Assembly: GCA_021324715.1 (NCBI GenBank)
Contig: JAJPIN010000246.1
Span: 1-6,731 of the forward strand
Direction of reading: 5' to 3'
DNA from: Nitrososphaeria archaeon
GTDB taxonomy: Archaea; Thermoproteota; Nitrososphaeria; Nitrososphaerales; Nitrososphaeraceae
Length of the DNA: 6,731 nt
The notes beneath the pieces were generated by a model. It was not told the origin of the DNA, did not search any database, and saw nothing but the letters and a program-made list of their open reading frames with translations. Below, piece by piece: positions 1 through 6,443 of this stretch (position 1 is the first letter of the stretch; every line of letters starts with the position of its first letter). The translations under genes were made by a program, and so were the position numbers.

Positions 1-2
1 AG

Positions 3-659
3 ATGGATGAGAAAGGATATATTATATTATCACGATTTTTGCCTGCAAAATACTGTAAGGAACTTATTGACAAATATTGTAATGAGGATCTTTATCGTAA
101 GATTATTACTATGGAAAAATATCGTTTTGGTTTAGGAGAATATAAGTATTTCAAGTATCCCTTGCCAATTTTAATACATAGTATAAGAAATGGTGTGTAT
201 CCAATACTTGCTCCTATCGCAAACAATTGGATGCGATTATTAGACCTAAAAAGACAATTTCCAAATGAGTTTGAAAAACTTCAACAGTTATGTTACGAGA
301 ATAACCAAGTCGAATGCACATCTCTTATTCTAAAATACGGCAAGGGTGGATTTAATACATTACATCAGGATCTATATGGGAACATTTTTTTTCCGATGCA
401 ACTCGTAATCTTCCTTAATGAACCAGATGAAGACTATTTAGGAGGAGAATTTGTATTGACCCAGCAGAATCCTAGAGCACAATCAAAAGCCATAGTTCTT
501 AGACCACGTATCGGAGACATGCTCATTCTTACTACAAATTTCAGACCCATGAAAGGTAACAAAGGTTATTATCGAGTGCAAATGAGGCATGGTATAAGCG
601 AGGTTCATGAAGGAGAACGACACACATTAGGAATTATTTTTCATGATGCCGTGCATTAG
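3..659 (+). CDS. 2-oxoglutarate/Fe(II)-dependent oxygenase, COG3826-like (possibly 5'-partial)
   Basis: Predicted soluble non-haem iron dioxygenase of the double-stranded beta-helix fold, which would couple 2-oxoglutarate decarboxylation to oxidation of an unknown substrate. Seen in the sequence: an HxD iron-binding pair in TLHQDLYG (H121, D123), the distal His in MRHGISEV (H196) and, ten residues on, R206 in RHTLGIIFHDA, the usual 2-oxoglutarate carboxylate ligand. GGEFVLTQQNPRAQS (148-162) and GEYKYFKYPLP (45-55) resemble the conserved blocks I recall for the COG3826 group of uncharacterised bacterial oxygenases. The fold is therefore complete and the active site intact. The ATG at base 3 may not be the true start: only two bases precede it, and related proteins seem to carry some further N-terminal residues, so the gene may begin outside the window. 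The stop is TAG at 657-659. It converges on the DUF1059 gene. Family is confident; substrate is unknown. Confidence 0.88.
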   Translation: MDEKGYIILSRFLPAKYCKELIDKYCNEDLYRKIITMEKYRFGLGEYKYFKYPLPILIHSIRNGVYPILAPIANNWMRLLDLKRQFPNEFEKLQQLCYENNQVECTSLILKYGKGGFNTLHQDLYGNIFFPMQLVIFLNEPDEDYLGGEFVLTQQNPRAQSKAIVLRPRIGDMLILTTNFRPMKGNKGYYRVQMRHGISEVHEGERHTLGIIFHDAVH

Positions 660-770
660 TATTTTGAATTTGGTTTGAGCACTAAGGTAATTAATCGGTT
701 CATTGCACATCAGAAAAAAGTAAACACAACGGTTAAACAATCTAAAGTAACCGCTGATTTTTGTGGATCT

Positions 771-959
771 TTAGGAATGTTTGATGTATCTCTTATAATA
801 GCTTTTAAACTGCGGAGTAATATCCTCAATTTTCATACCATGTGCCTTTACGATATGATCTGTTCCATCTTTCCAAAGTTCTTCTTCTGTCATTCCTTTA
901 GCAACATAATCGCATTCAATTACTTTTGCTCCTGTATCACGACACGCTAATGAAAACAT
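771..959 (-). CDS. small DUF1059 domain protein
   Basis: A 62-residue protein beginning MFSLACRDTG and matching, from memory, the DUF1059 pattern: a short beta strand with a CRD-like motif (C6, R7, D8), a second Cys after the next strand (C16 in ECDYVAKG), an acidic helix with TEEEL (24-28), and a helix ending in HIVKAHGM (35-42). The C-terminal tail is Lys/Tyr-rich (KSYYKRYIKHS). Family members are small cytosolic proteins of unknown function, often in several copies in soil archaea and bacteria. C6, C16 and the histidines could bind metal, but that is inference. ATG at 957-959; a TATA-like box about 29 nt upstream and no ribosome-binding site imply a leaderless message. The gene is monocistronic and convergent with the oxygenase, 111 bp away. 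A plus-strand reading frame across the same bases has no family features and was discarded. Confidence 0.8.
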   Translation of the reverse strand: MFSLACRDTGAKVIECDYVAKGMTEEELWKDGTDHIVKAHGMKIEDITPQFKSYYKRYIKHS

Positions 960-983
960 ACATTAGTTGTTGGTAAAGTTGTG

Positions 984-993
984 TATATATTTA
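984..993 (-). promoter_or_regulatory. TATA-like box for the DUF1059 gene
   Basis: On the minus strand this reads TAAATATATA, centred about 29 nt before the ATG at 959. With archaeal TATA boxes normally near -26 to -30, transcription would begin within a few bases of the start codon. No purine-rich ribosome-binding site lies between. Inferred by eye in AT-rich DNA. Confidence 0.45.
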
Positions 994-1176
994 TTCTCTT
1001 AATAAACTCGTTAAGTTAAAGGATAATTCTCCTTCGACTAAATATCAACCACAGTCAATAGTTTTGACTCGAATTGTTATCTATAGCTATTCTCATGGGT
1101 TCGGAGTTCTAAATTAATCGTTCCTGAATGCAGGTGCAGGATTTGGGCACTATTTATTCATTAGAAACGTTATGGC

Positions 1177-1189
1177 TTATTAATAATAA
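1177..1189 (+). promoter_or_regulatory. TATA-like box for the broken VOC gene
   Basis: TTATTAATAATAA, centred about 25 nt upstream of the ATG at 1208. The spacing fits a leaderless archaeal transcript starting at or next to that ATG and supports 1208 as the original start codon, ahead of the frameshift. Confidence 0.4.
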
Positions 1190-1207
1190 GTTCTCAACTA
1201 CTGGGAT

Positions 1208-1632
1208 ATGTTAGCAGCCAAAAAAGGAGATTATCAAATCCCCCCAAGGAAGGATTTGTCCTGACGCACTTTCTTACGGTTGCTGATGTTAAACAATCCG
1301 CAGATTTTTATCATCGTATTTTTGGAGGGAAAATCGTTCGTCAAGGCGAACCAACGATTATCGAGATTGCAAACAGCTGGGTCATTTTGAACGTAGGCGG
1401 AGGCCCAACGGACGATAAACCAAGCGTTACGTTACGAACTCCCCATAATCCGAGTGAAGTCAGCAGCTTCATGAATATTCGTGTTGCCGATATTCAGTCC
1501 TGCTACGATGAATGGCGAAAGAAGGGAGCAGAATTCTTAACGGAACCAAAAGACCATCCATCCGAGATTCGTGCCTACATTCGTGACCCTGATGGCCATC
1601 TCATCGAGGTGGGACAAAGCAAAATCACTTGA
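1208..1632 (+). pseudogene. VOC family (glyoxalase/bleomycin resistance fold) protein, frameshifted
   Basis: Vicinal-oxygen-chelate fold protein: paired beta-alpha-beta-beta-beta modules that use a metal in lyases, dioxygenases and resistance proteins. The start lies in one frame, ATG 1208 giving MLAAKKGDYQIPP, and the rest in another, from base 1246 giving KEGFVLTHFLTVADV and onward to TGA 1630-1632. The junction is a run of six C at 1240-1245; one more base would join the two frames into an intact protein of about 141 residues, the usual length for the family. Without it the first frame stops at TGA 1262-1264. The second frame has no ATG or GTG before 1387, and a TTG start there would lose the first module. 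In the joined protein, H21 (LTHFLTV) and E134 (HLIEVGQ) are candidate metal ligands, and DPDGH (127-131) is typical. G+C is higher than in the flanks, hinting at bacterial origin. It may be a true pseudogene or a homopolymer sequencing error. Substrate unknown. Confidence 0.82.
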
Positions 1633-1704
1633 GAAAATCATAGAATGAAAAGGGCAATCAGCAAGGGATAATAAGTTTCCCTCGGCATTCTCGATAATAA
1701 ATAT

Positions 1705-2073
1705 ATGATCAAAACTAAAAAATCCATTAGATCGTCAAAAGGTCCAGAGGATGGCACAAGAATACTGATTACCAGATACGTTCCTAGATACATTAAGAAA
1801 GAAGAACAAAAGGACCATTGGGATAAATGGCTTGTAGATTTATCACCTTCAAGGGCTCTTCACAAAAAGTACAAGGGCGGGAAAATAACTTGGGATGTAT
1901 TTGCCCAAATGTTTCGTGATGAAATAAGGAATAATGAAAAGAGCATGGAGCTATGCAGACAGTTAACAAAAGAAAGTCTGAACAAAAATATCACATTATT
2001 ATGCTTTGAGGATGACGAATACATATGTCATCGATCCCTTGTTAGAGAAATCTGTGAGCAAATGAGGAATTAA
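1705..2073 (+). CDS. DUF488 family protein
   Basis: A 122-residue protein of the DUF488 family, whose members are small cytosolic proteins of unknown biochemical role. The recognisable blocks are SKGPEDGTRILITRYVPR (11-28), matching the family's PxDGxRxLVDRLWPRG region; WDKWLVDLSPSRAL (39-52), matching its WLKDLAPS segment; and ITLLCFEDDEYICHR (96-110), matching the C-terminal strand with the Cys-His-Arg cluster (C108, H109, R110), a plausible but unproven active or ligand site. The usual Trp after the first Arg-rich block is Val here (RYVPRY). ATG at 1705 is the only sensible start; the basic leader MIKTKKSIR precedes the conserved part and no SD is seen. It lies 72 bp behind the broken VOC gene on the same strand and converges with the membrane-protein gene. 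A weak TATA-like stretch (GATAATAA, about 1667-1674) could give it its own promoter. Confidence 0.85.
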   Translation: MIKTKKSIRSSKGPEDGTRILITRYVPRYIKKEEQKDHWDKWLVDLSPSRALHKKYKGGKITWDVFAQMFRDEIRNNEKSMELCRQLTKESLNKNITLLCFEDDEYICHRSLVREICEQMRN

Positions 2074-2164
2074 AATTAAATAAAACATAAACGAGTTGCT
2101 AAAACCTCAAAACATGAAGGGCTTGAATCCCAACGGTGGAAGACCAGCGTATTTGAATCTATTT

Positions 2165-2830
2165 CTATTTACGAACAGTCATTCCTTTGGTGTATGTATT
2201 ACCAATTAGAATATACAAGGAAATAGCAATTATTGCAATCTGAAGTGCTGCGACAATTGCATCCAATAAGCCAATATGTTCTCTTCCTAAGCTGGAAATG
2301 CCTATTGTCCTGGACGAAGCATAAATTCCTAGTAATATTAAAGAGCCAACTATGGCCATGATGTAAGGAATTTTGCTGTTCCTCTTATCTAGTATCATCC
2401 ATATACCTATTGCAGCATATCCAACTCCTGCTCCTATTGAAAGTGGAAATTCCAAGTTCCTGCGTTGGGCTTCAGAAGCTGATTCTTCATGTGAGGTTTC
2501 CTCTGTTCCAATTCCCTCAATATGTTTGGATTCGTTGCCTTCAGAATTAGGGACCTTTTCGATACCATTTTGTGGTACCTGTTCTTCTTGTCCTTCCTTC
2601 AGACGTTGTTCTACAGATTCATTAGATTCATTGTCTACTTGATTCTGAGCTTTTTCTTGATTCTCATTGTGACCAGGCTCTGTGACCTCCTGTCCTTGTC
2701 CATGAACTAGCTGCAAACCATGGACTTCTTTGTTCGTTTCAATACTTTCGCCGTAAATTGCAACCAAGAAGTATAGAGAAGAGGTCGAAAACATCATAAA
2801 TACTATAATGTAGATTAACAATGATTTCAA
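2165..2830 (-). CDS. membrane protein with acidic linker and three C-terminal TM helices, function unknown
   Basis: I cannot assign a function to this 221-residue protein. Residues 4-26 (after MKS) form one hydrophobic segment, either a signal peptide or a membrane anchor. Residues 28-125 are hydrophilic, low-complexity and strongly acidic, rich in Glu, Gln, Asn, Ser and Gly, with no Cys, and probably disordered. Three hydrophobic segments follow at about 129-147, 153-171 and 188-210, joined by short loops (DKRNSK, SSRTIGISSLGREH). The C-terminal block feels conserved and thaumarchaeal; that is recollection, not a search. If the first segment stays in place there are four helices, and the acidic linker would lie outside the cell. 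Start: TTG at 2828-2830, since an in-frame TGA lies nine codons upstream with no ATG between. A later ATG (M12 or M13) would halve the first helix. A TATA-like box sits 27 nt upstream of the TTG. Stop is TAG. Confidence 0.75.
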   Translation of the reverse strand: MKSLLIYIIVFMMFSTSSLYFLVAIYGESIETNKEVHGLQLVHGQGQEVTEPGHNENQEKAQNQVDNESNESVEQRLKEGQEEQVPQNGIEKVPNSEGNESKHIEGIGTEETSHEESASEAQRRNLEFPLSIGAGVGYAAIGIWMILDKRNSKIPYIMAIVGSLILLGIYASSRTIGISSLGREHIGLLDAIVAALQIAIIAISLYILIGNTYTKGMTVRK

Positions 2831-2852
2831 TTGACAACAATTACCACGCCGT

Positions 2853-2861
2853 ATTCATAAA
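2853..2861 (-). promoter_or_regulatory. TATA-like box for the membrane-protein gene
   Basis: Minus-strand TTTATGAAT, centred about 27 nt before the TTG at 2830. The spacing predicts a leaderless transcript and favours the TTG over the internal ATG codons as the start. Confidence 0.4.
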
Positions 2862-3085
2862 CATTCTGAGAAAGCTGCTAATTATTTCAAAACCAATTTA
2901 CTATTTGCTTTTATTGATGTCGTTACTGAACGATGGTTAATGAATACTATTTGATGAATGCCTAACTTGGCAATATGCTTGGTATCAATGAGCTTTTTGT
3001 TTTTTGGATTTTGGAAATTTTGACTAAAGTTGATGTTATTTCATATTTTCTTCTAGGCTGTTTGAGTTCTTGATTGGCAAATATT

Positions 3086-4045
3086 CTACCTAAAATTTTT
3101 GACTATCTCCTTAAAAAATATCTCCATTTGTTGCAGGTAATTATTTATTGGCCAGAAATGGATACGTCTTACTCCTGATTCATAAAGTAGGGAAATCTTC
3201 TTAATGCATTCATCGGAAGATCCAAATAAAAGCAAATTATTCAATTCGTCAGCGGGCCTACCAAGAGCTGGCGACAGTACTTTCTGTACCATACTCTGAA
3301 CCATTTCTTTATCATTATCTATATATCCAAACATTGTCATAAGAGAATTTTCAAATTGCTCCACATCCCTGTTCATCTCTCTTCTGTAATTCAGGAGCAG
3401 CATCCATTTCTCTCTGAATTTGGCGGGGGTAATGTTATAAGCTGAAGCCATCCACCCGTCCCCATATTTTGCTACCCTTCTTAGCCCTTGTTCTGAACCC
3501 CAACTTGCTATCATAATAGGAGGATGAGGCTTTTGATATGGTTTAGGTTGAATAGATGCACCCTTCAACTTATAGTATTTACCTTCATAATCAAGAGATT
3601 GTGAATCAGGTTCATCTTTTTCATTCCAAAGGGCATGAATAACCTCTAAAGCCTCAGAGAACCTCTTCCAACGATCCTCAAATGGAACTCCACAAGCATC
3701 ATAGTCTCCTTTAGAAGATCCTGGACCTAAGCCTGCAAACAATCTTCCTTCAGATATAATATCTATTGATGATAATGCTTTGGCGCAGATAACTGGGTTT
3801 CTTACAACTACATTCAGGATAGAAGTACCAATTTTGATTCTGTTGGTAACAGCTGCAATTGCAGATAGAGAACTAATGGCATCAAGCCAATCCGTCCTGA
3901 AAACAATATGATCGTTAACGCTTAATGAGTCATATCCTAACTCTTCCGCCTTTCGTGCAAATGAGATTATCTGCTCCCTTGATATTGGCCCTCCTCTTAC
4001 AAATCCCATCACAGGTAAATGTATTCCGAAGCTAATAGATTTCAT
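3086..4045 (-). CDS. LLM class (luciferase-like) flavin/F420-dependent oxidoreductase
   Basis: A 319-residue, complete TIM-barrel oxidoreductase of the bacterial-luciferase superfamily, probably using F420 (abundant in thaumarchaea) or FMN; the substrate cannot be told. In order: strand 1 SFGIHLPVMG (5-14); ARKAEELGYDSLSVNDHI (30-47), where the Asp-His pair sits near the cofactor; KIGTSILNVVVRNP (71-84), the strand with a bulge typical of F420 members; SEGRLFAGLGPGS (98-110), the phosphate-binding block; QPKPYQKPHPPIMIA (166-180); and YGDGWM (194-199). FGSSDECIKKI (274-284) is the C-terminal helix seen in F420-dependent relatives. The ATG at 4043-4045 begins directly at strand 1, and a TATA-like box lies about 24 nt upstream without an SD. 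It stands alone: 264 bp separate it from the SDR gene and 255 bp from the membrane gene, all on the same strand. It differs clearly from the LLM protein at 5226, so it is not a recent duplicate. Confidence 0.9.
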   Translation of the reverse strand: MKSISFGIHLPVMGFVRGGPISREQIISFARKAEELGYDSLSVNDHIVFRTDWLDAISSLSAIAAVTNRIKIGTSILNVVVRNPVICAKALSSIDIISEGRLFAGLGPGSSKGDYDACGVPFEDRWKRFSEALEVIHALWNEKDEPDSQSLDYEGKYYKLKGASIQPKPYQKPHPPIMIASWGSEQGLRRVAKYGDGWMASAYNITPAKFREKWMLLLNYRREMNRDVEQFENSLMTMFGYIDNDKEMVQSMVQKVLSPALGRPADELNNLLLFGSSDECIKKISLLYESGVRRIHFWPINNYLQQMEIFFKEIVKNFR

Positions 4046-4063
4046 TAAAACTCAATGTATTTG

Positions 4064-4073
4064 TTTCATATAG
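4064..4073 (-). promoter_or_regulatory. TATA-like box for the LLM gene at 3086-4045
   Basis: Minus-strand CTATATGAAA, centred roughly 24 nt before the ATG at 4045. No Shine-Dalgarno sequence lies between, so the message is probably leaderless. Confidence 0.4.
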
Positions 4074-4174
4074 TTGTAGATTAATACATTTCCGTCTCAA
4101 TTTGAAGAATTTAAAAAGCATTTTGTTCTTGTCTCGATTAAAATTATTATTAACTATTTGCCTCCAAAAACCTT

Positions 4175-4229
4175 CGAACAATTGCTAATAGATTTGGATT
4201 TTAATTTTATTTGACTCTAAAATTGTTCG
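4175..4229. repeat. 9-bp inverted repeat with 37-nt spacer
   Basis: CGAACAATT at 4175-4183 and its exact complement AATTGTTCG at 4221-4229. It lies between the 3' end of the SDR gene and the promoter of the LLM gene. The arms are far apart and the spacer is AT-rich, so a strong hairpin is doubtful; it could be a paired binding site or chance. The rest of 4046-4309 shows nothing coding. Confidence 0.35.
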
Positions 4230-4309
4230 CTCAATATATTCAATAAATTAGGTATCTACATGAATCGAAATTGTTAATCTCTTCCGGGCATGCTCAATTA
4301 AGATATGGT

Positions 4310-5137
4310 TTATGACAGGGAATGTTTGATCATATTAAAAAATTCTTTGTCTGACATTTTCTTCTTTTGTTCTATCCATTGCTCAACATCTTTTCCAGCC
4401 AGATATCTCAGATTTGGATTCCTACTTGTTACTGCTTCCAGGACTACATTTGCAACGAGTTCTGGTGATGAGGCATTTTGTCTCATCACCTCCATTCTTT
4501 CAGCCATTTTCTCCGTCATTTTTGAGTATTCCGAATCTGGGTCTTGCGATTTCTTTGCTATTACACTAGAAAAATTAGTCCTAACAAATCCAGGTTCCAC
4601 TAACGCAACCTTTATGTCAAATCGATCAAGCTCATAGGCCATAGATTCGCTAAGACCTTCTAACGCAAATTTGGTACTAACATATGCTGACCCGCCGGGA
4701 TATCCAAATCTGCCCGCGCCTGAGCTTATATTTACTATTAATCCAGACTTTTGTTCCTTCATTATAGGAATGACAGCTTGGGTTACTCTGATAACTCCAA
4801 AGAAGTTGGTCTCATATTGTTCCTTGATCTCATCCATGCCAAGCTCTTCAAATGCTCCTACCAATCCATACCCAGCATTATTTACTAATACATCTATCCT
4901 TCCACTTCGTGATAGAATTGATTGGATAGCATGGCTTACTGATTTGTCACTAGTTACATCAAGCTGAATAATCTCAATTGGCAAGTTTTCTCCACTCTGA
5001 ATCGTTCTCATTTTTGCTCCCTTTTCGGGGTTACGCATTGTTGCATAAGTATGAAAGTTATTCCTAGCTAGAACTAGGGATGTTTCGAAACCTATCCCAC
5101 TAGAACTACCCGTAACAACGGCAACCTTTTGTGTCAA
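4310..5137 (-). CDS. SDR family NAD(P)-dependent oxidoreductase
   Basis: A complete classical short-chain dehydrogenase/reductase of 275 residues, a cytosolic Rossmann-fold enzyme. Seen: cofactor motif TGSSSGIG (9-16); basic R35 after the second strand (YATMRNPEKG), suggesting NADP(H) over NAD; LDVT (59-62) at the adenine pocket; NNAGYG (86-91); N111; and the catalytic set S139 (NISSGAG), Y152 and K156 (YVSTK). EPGFVRTNF (181-189) is the usual strand before the substrate loop. The stretch after about 195 is Lys/Glu/Met-rich (KMTEKMAERMEVMRQ) and probably forms the helical substrate lid. At 275 residues it is a little longer than the roughly 250 typical of the class. Start is TTG at 5135-5137: the preceding codon is TAG, so nothing upstream is possible, and MTQKVAVVTG is a normal SDR opening. 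A TATA-like box 28 nt upstream fits a leaderless transcript. It is divergent from the LLM gene at 5226. Substrate unknown. Confidence 0.92.
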   Translation of the reverse strand: MTQKVAVVTGSSSGIGFETSLVLARNNFHTYATMRNPEKGAKMRTIQSGENLPIEIIQLDVTSDKSVSHAIQSILSRSGRIDVLVNNAGYGLVGAFEELGMDEIKEQYETNFFGVIRVTQAVIPIMKEQKSGLIVNISSGAGRFGYPGGSAYVSTKFALEGLSESMAYELDRFDIKVALVEPGFVRTNFSSVIAKKSQDPDSEYSKMTEKMAERMEVMRQNASSPELVANVVLEAVTSRNPNLRYLAGKDVEQWIEQKKKMSDKEFFNMIKHSLS

Positions 5138-5225
5138 CTACTGAATATTCCTGCATCAGACATTTAAGTACAATGTTAGGAGATAATACTCGATTTAAAT
5201 AATATTCTTACTTGATCCATACTTG
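5138..5225. promoter_or_regulatory. two-way promoter region between the SDR and LLM genes
   Basis: Both start codons lack an SD and each has an AT-rich box at leaderless spacing. Minus strand: TACTTAAATG at 5161-5170, about 28 nt before the TTG at 5137. Plus strand: TTTAAATAATA at 5194-5204, about 27 nt before the ATG at 5226. The boxes are only about 25 bp apart, so factors bound between or over them could affect both genes. No clear operator palindrome is visible. Confidence 0.5.
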
Positions 5226-6263
5226 ATGCAAGTTGGAATCGATAGCTTCGCTGCGTGGGAAGACACCGGCCTGTCAATAAGCCCGTCTGAGCGCTTGAGA
5301 AAATTGGTTGAACAAATTGAATATGCTGATAAAATAGGGTTGGATTTATTTGGTATCGGAGAGCATCACCGCAAGGAATTCCTTGATTCAGCTCCTACTG
5401 TCATTCTTGGAGCTGCCGCGGCACGAACAGAACGCATACGTCTGACTAGTGCTGTTACAGTATTGAGTGCTAGTGATCCAGTACGGTTATTTCAAGAATT
5501 CGCAACCCTTGATCTTTTATCACAAGGTCGGGCAGAGATGGTTGTGGGCCGTGGCTCGTTTGTCGAAGCGTTTCCTTTGTTCGGATTGAGGTTGGAAGAT
5601 TATGATTCGCTTTTTGCGGAAAAGCTAGATTTGCTGCTAAAGATTCGTGATAATGAGCACGTTCAGTGGTCTGGAGAACATAGGCCTGCCCTTAGTGGAC
5701 AGGGTATTTACCCGAGGCCCCTGCAGGATAAATTGCCTATATGGATAGGTGTTGGTGGAACGCCAGAATCATTTGTGCGTGCCGGTCAGCTTGGACTTCC
5801 ATTGATGGTTGCAATCATAGGTGGCGAAACGCGTAGTTTTAAACCGCTAATCGATCTCTATAGGGAGTCTGGAAGGCAAGCTGGTTATTCAGCTAATCAA
5901 TTAAAAGTTGGTATACATTCGCTAGGCTATGTAGCAGAGAGTACAAGGCAAGCAGCTAACGACTTTTATCCAGGATACGCACGTACGATGACTGAGATTG
6001 GTAAGGAACGTGGATGGCCCAAAATGACACGTGGCCATTTTGATGCTCAGCTGGGTCCTCAAGGCGCACTGATCATAGGCGATCCAGATGAAGTAACCCA
6101 GAAGATCATTAGACACAGTAAATCACTAGGCGGCATCTCTAGGATTACTTTTATGATGAATCCAGCTTCGTTACCTCATGAGAAGTTGATGCGAGCTACC
6201 GAACTAATAGGTACGCACGTTGCTCCAGCACTTCGGGAAGCACTCGATGGAAACGGAGATTAG
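5226..6263 (+). CDS. LLM class flavin-dependent oxidoreductase, bacterial-type (TIGR03858/Atu2307-like)
   Basis: A 345-residue luciferase-superfamily monooxygenase or oxidoreductase, complete, probably FMN-dependent. It resembles, from memory, the bacterial subfamily called LLM_2I7G or Atu2307/SP_0267-like. Its hallmarks are IGEHHRKEFLDSAPTVILGA (44-63), AVTVLSASDPVRLFQEFATL (76-95), SQGRAEMVVGRGSFVEAFPL (99-118), DYDSLFAEKLDLLL (125-138), WIGVGGTPES (173-182) and LPHEKLMRATELIG (316-329). The EHH motif (46-48) is typical of the superfamily. The reading frame also allows a TTG at 5223, but the ATG at 5226 is preferred because it lies 27 nt from a good TATA-like box and matches the usual N terminus (MQVGIDSF). 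No SD. Its G+C is visibly higher than in the flanking genes and the close relatives I recall are bacterial, so horizontal acquisition is likely. Substrate unknown; members are often annotated only as LLM monooxygenase. Confidence 0.9.
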   Translation: MQVGIDSFAAWEDTGLSISPSERLRKLVEQIEYADKIGLDLFGIGEHHRKEFLDSAPTVILGAAAARTERIRLTSAVTVLSASDPVRLFQEFATLDLLSQGRAEMVVGRGSFVEAFPLFGLRLEDYDSLFAEKLDLLLKIRDNEHVQWSGEHRPALSGQGIYPRPLQDKLPIWIGVGGTPESFVRAGQLGLPLMVAIIGGETRSFKPLIDLYRESGRQAGYSANQLKVGIHSLGYVAESTRQAANDFYPGYARTMTEIGKERGWPKMTRGHFDAQLGPQGALIIGDPDEVTQKIIRHSKSLGGISRITFMMNPASLPHEKLMRATELIGTHVAPALREALDGNGD

Positions 6264-6345
6264 GATAGTTTCAAGGATAAACAGGTTAGAGGAAGAAATG
6301 CTATAAAATTAATCATTGTAATTGCTTAGACACGAACTAACTTAA

Positions 6346-6359
6346 AGAATAGCTATTCT
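6346..6359. repeat. 14-bp perfect palindrome
   Basis: AGAATAGCTATTCT is its own reverse complement. It lies in the non-coding stretch after the LLM gene (6264-6443), where nothing coding was seen. Eleven of its bases, ATAGCTATTCT, recur in the other intergenic region at 1083-1093. It could be a regulator site or chance in AT-rich DNA. Confidence 0.35.
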
Positions 6360-6443
6360 ATGATATTGATTTTAGACCGATAACGTCTGTGTATCGACAT
6401 CCGAGGATTTATTGAGTCTTGAAATACAAGGTATCATCAAAGT

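Noticed and set aside
675..950. Plus-strand reading frame across the DUF1059 gene
   Set aside because: Starts with TTG, has no recognisable domain, and is antisense to a clear DUF1059 gene.
1387..1632. A short stand-alone 81-residue VOC gene starting at TTG 1387
   Set aside because: Homology to VOC proteins continues upstream in the same frame to 1246 and then in another frame to ATG 1208, so the TTG is internal to a broken longer gene.
2119..2150. Possible tRNA fragment: GGGCTTGAATCCC resembles a T-arm and the minus strand has CTGGTCTTCC like a tRNA-Gly anticodon arm
   Set aside because: The pieces lie on opposite strands, there is no matching acceptor or D arm, and the anticodon stem does not pair, so no cloverleaf can be drawn.
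2373..2710. Two plus-strand reading frames inside the membrane-protein gene
   Set aside because: They are the complement of the low-complexity acidic linker; Ser/Cys/Phe-rich translations without any family features.
3000..3016. T-rich stretch that might be a plus-strand terminator
   Set aside because: Both flanking genes lie on the minus strand, so no plus-strand transcript is expected to end here, and no stable stem precedes it.
4305..4967. Two plus-strand reading frames opposite the SDR gene
   Set aside because: The minus strand encodes a complete SDR with all catalytic motifs; these are its complements.
5922..6116. Minus-strand reading frame inside the LLM gene at 5226-6263
   Set aside because: The plus-strand protein is conserved through this stretch; the complement has no domain.
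6379..6397. CGATA/TATCG inverted repeat after the second LLM gene
   Set aside because: Five-base arms with a nine-base loop are within chance for this composition, and no T-run follows.
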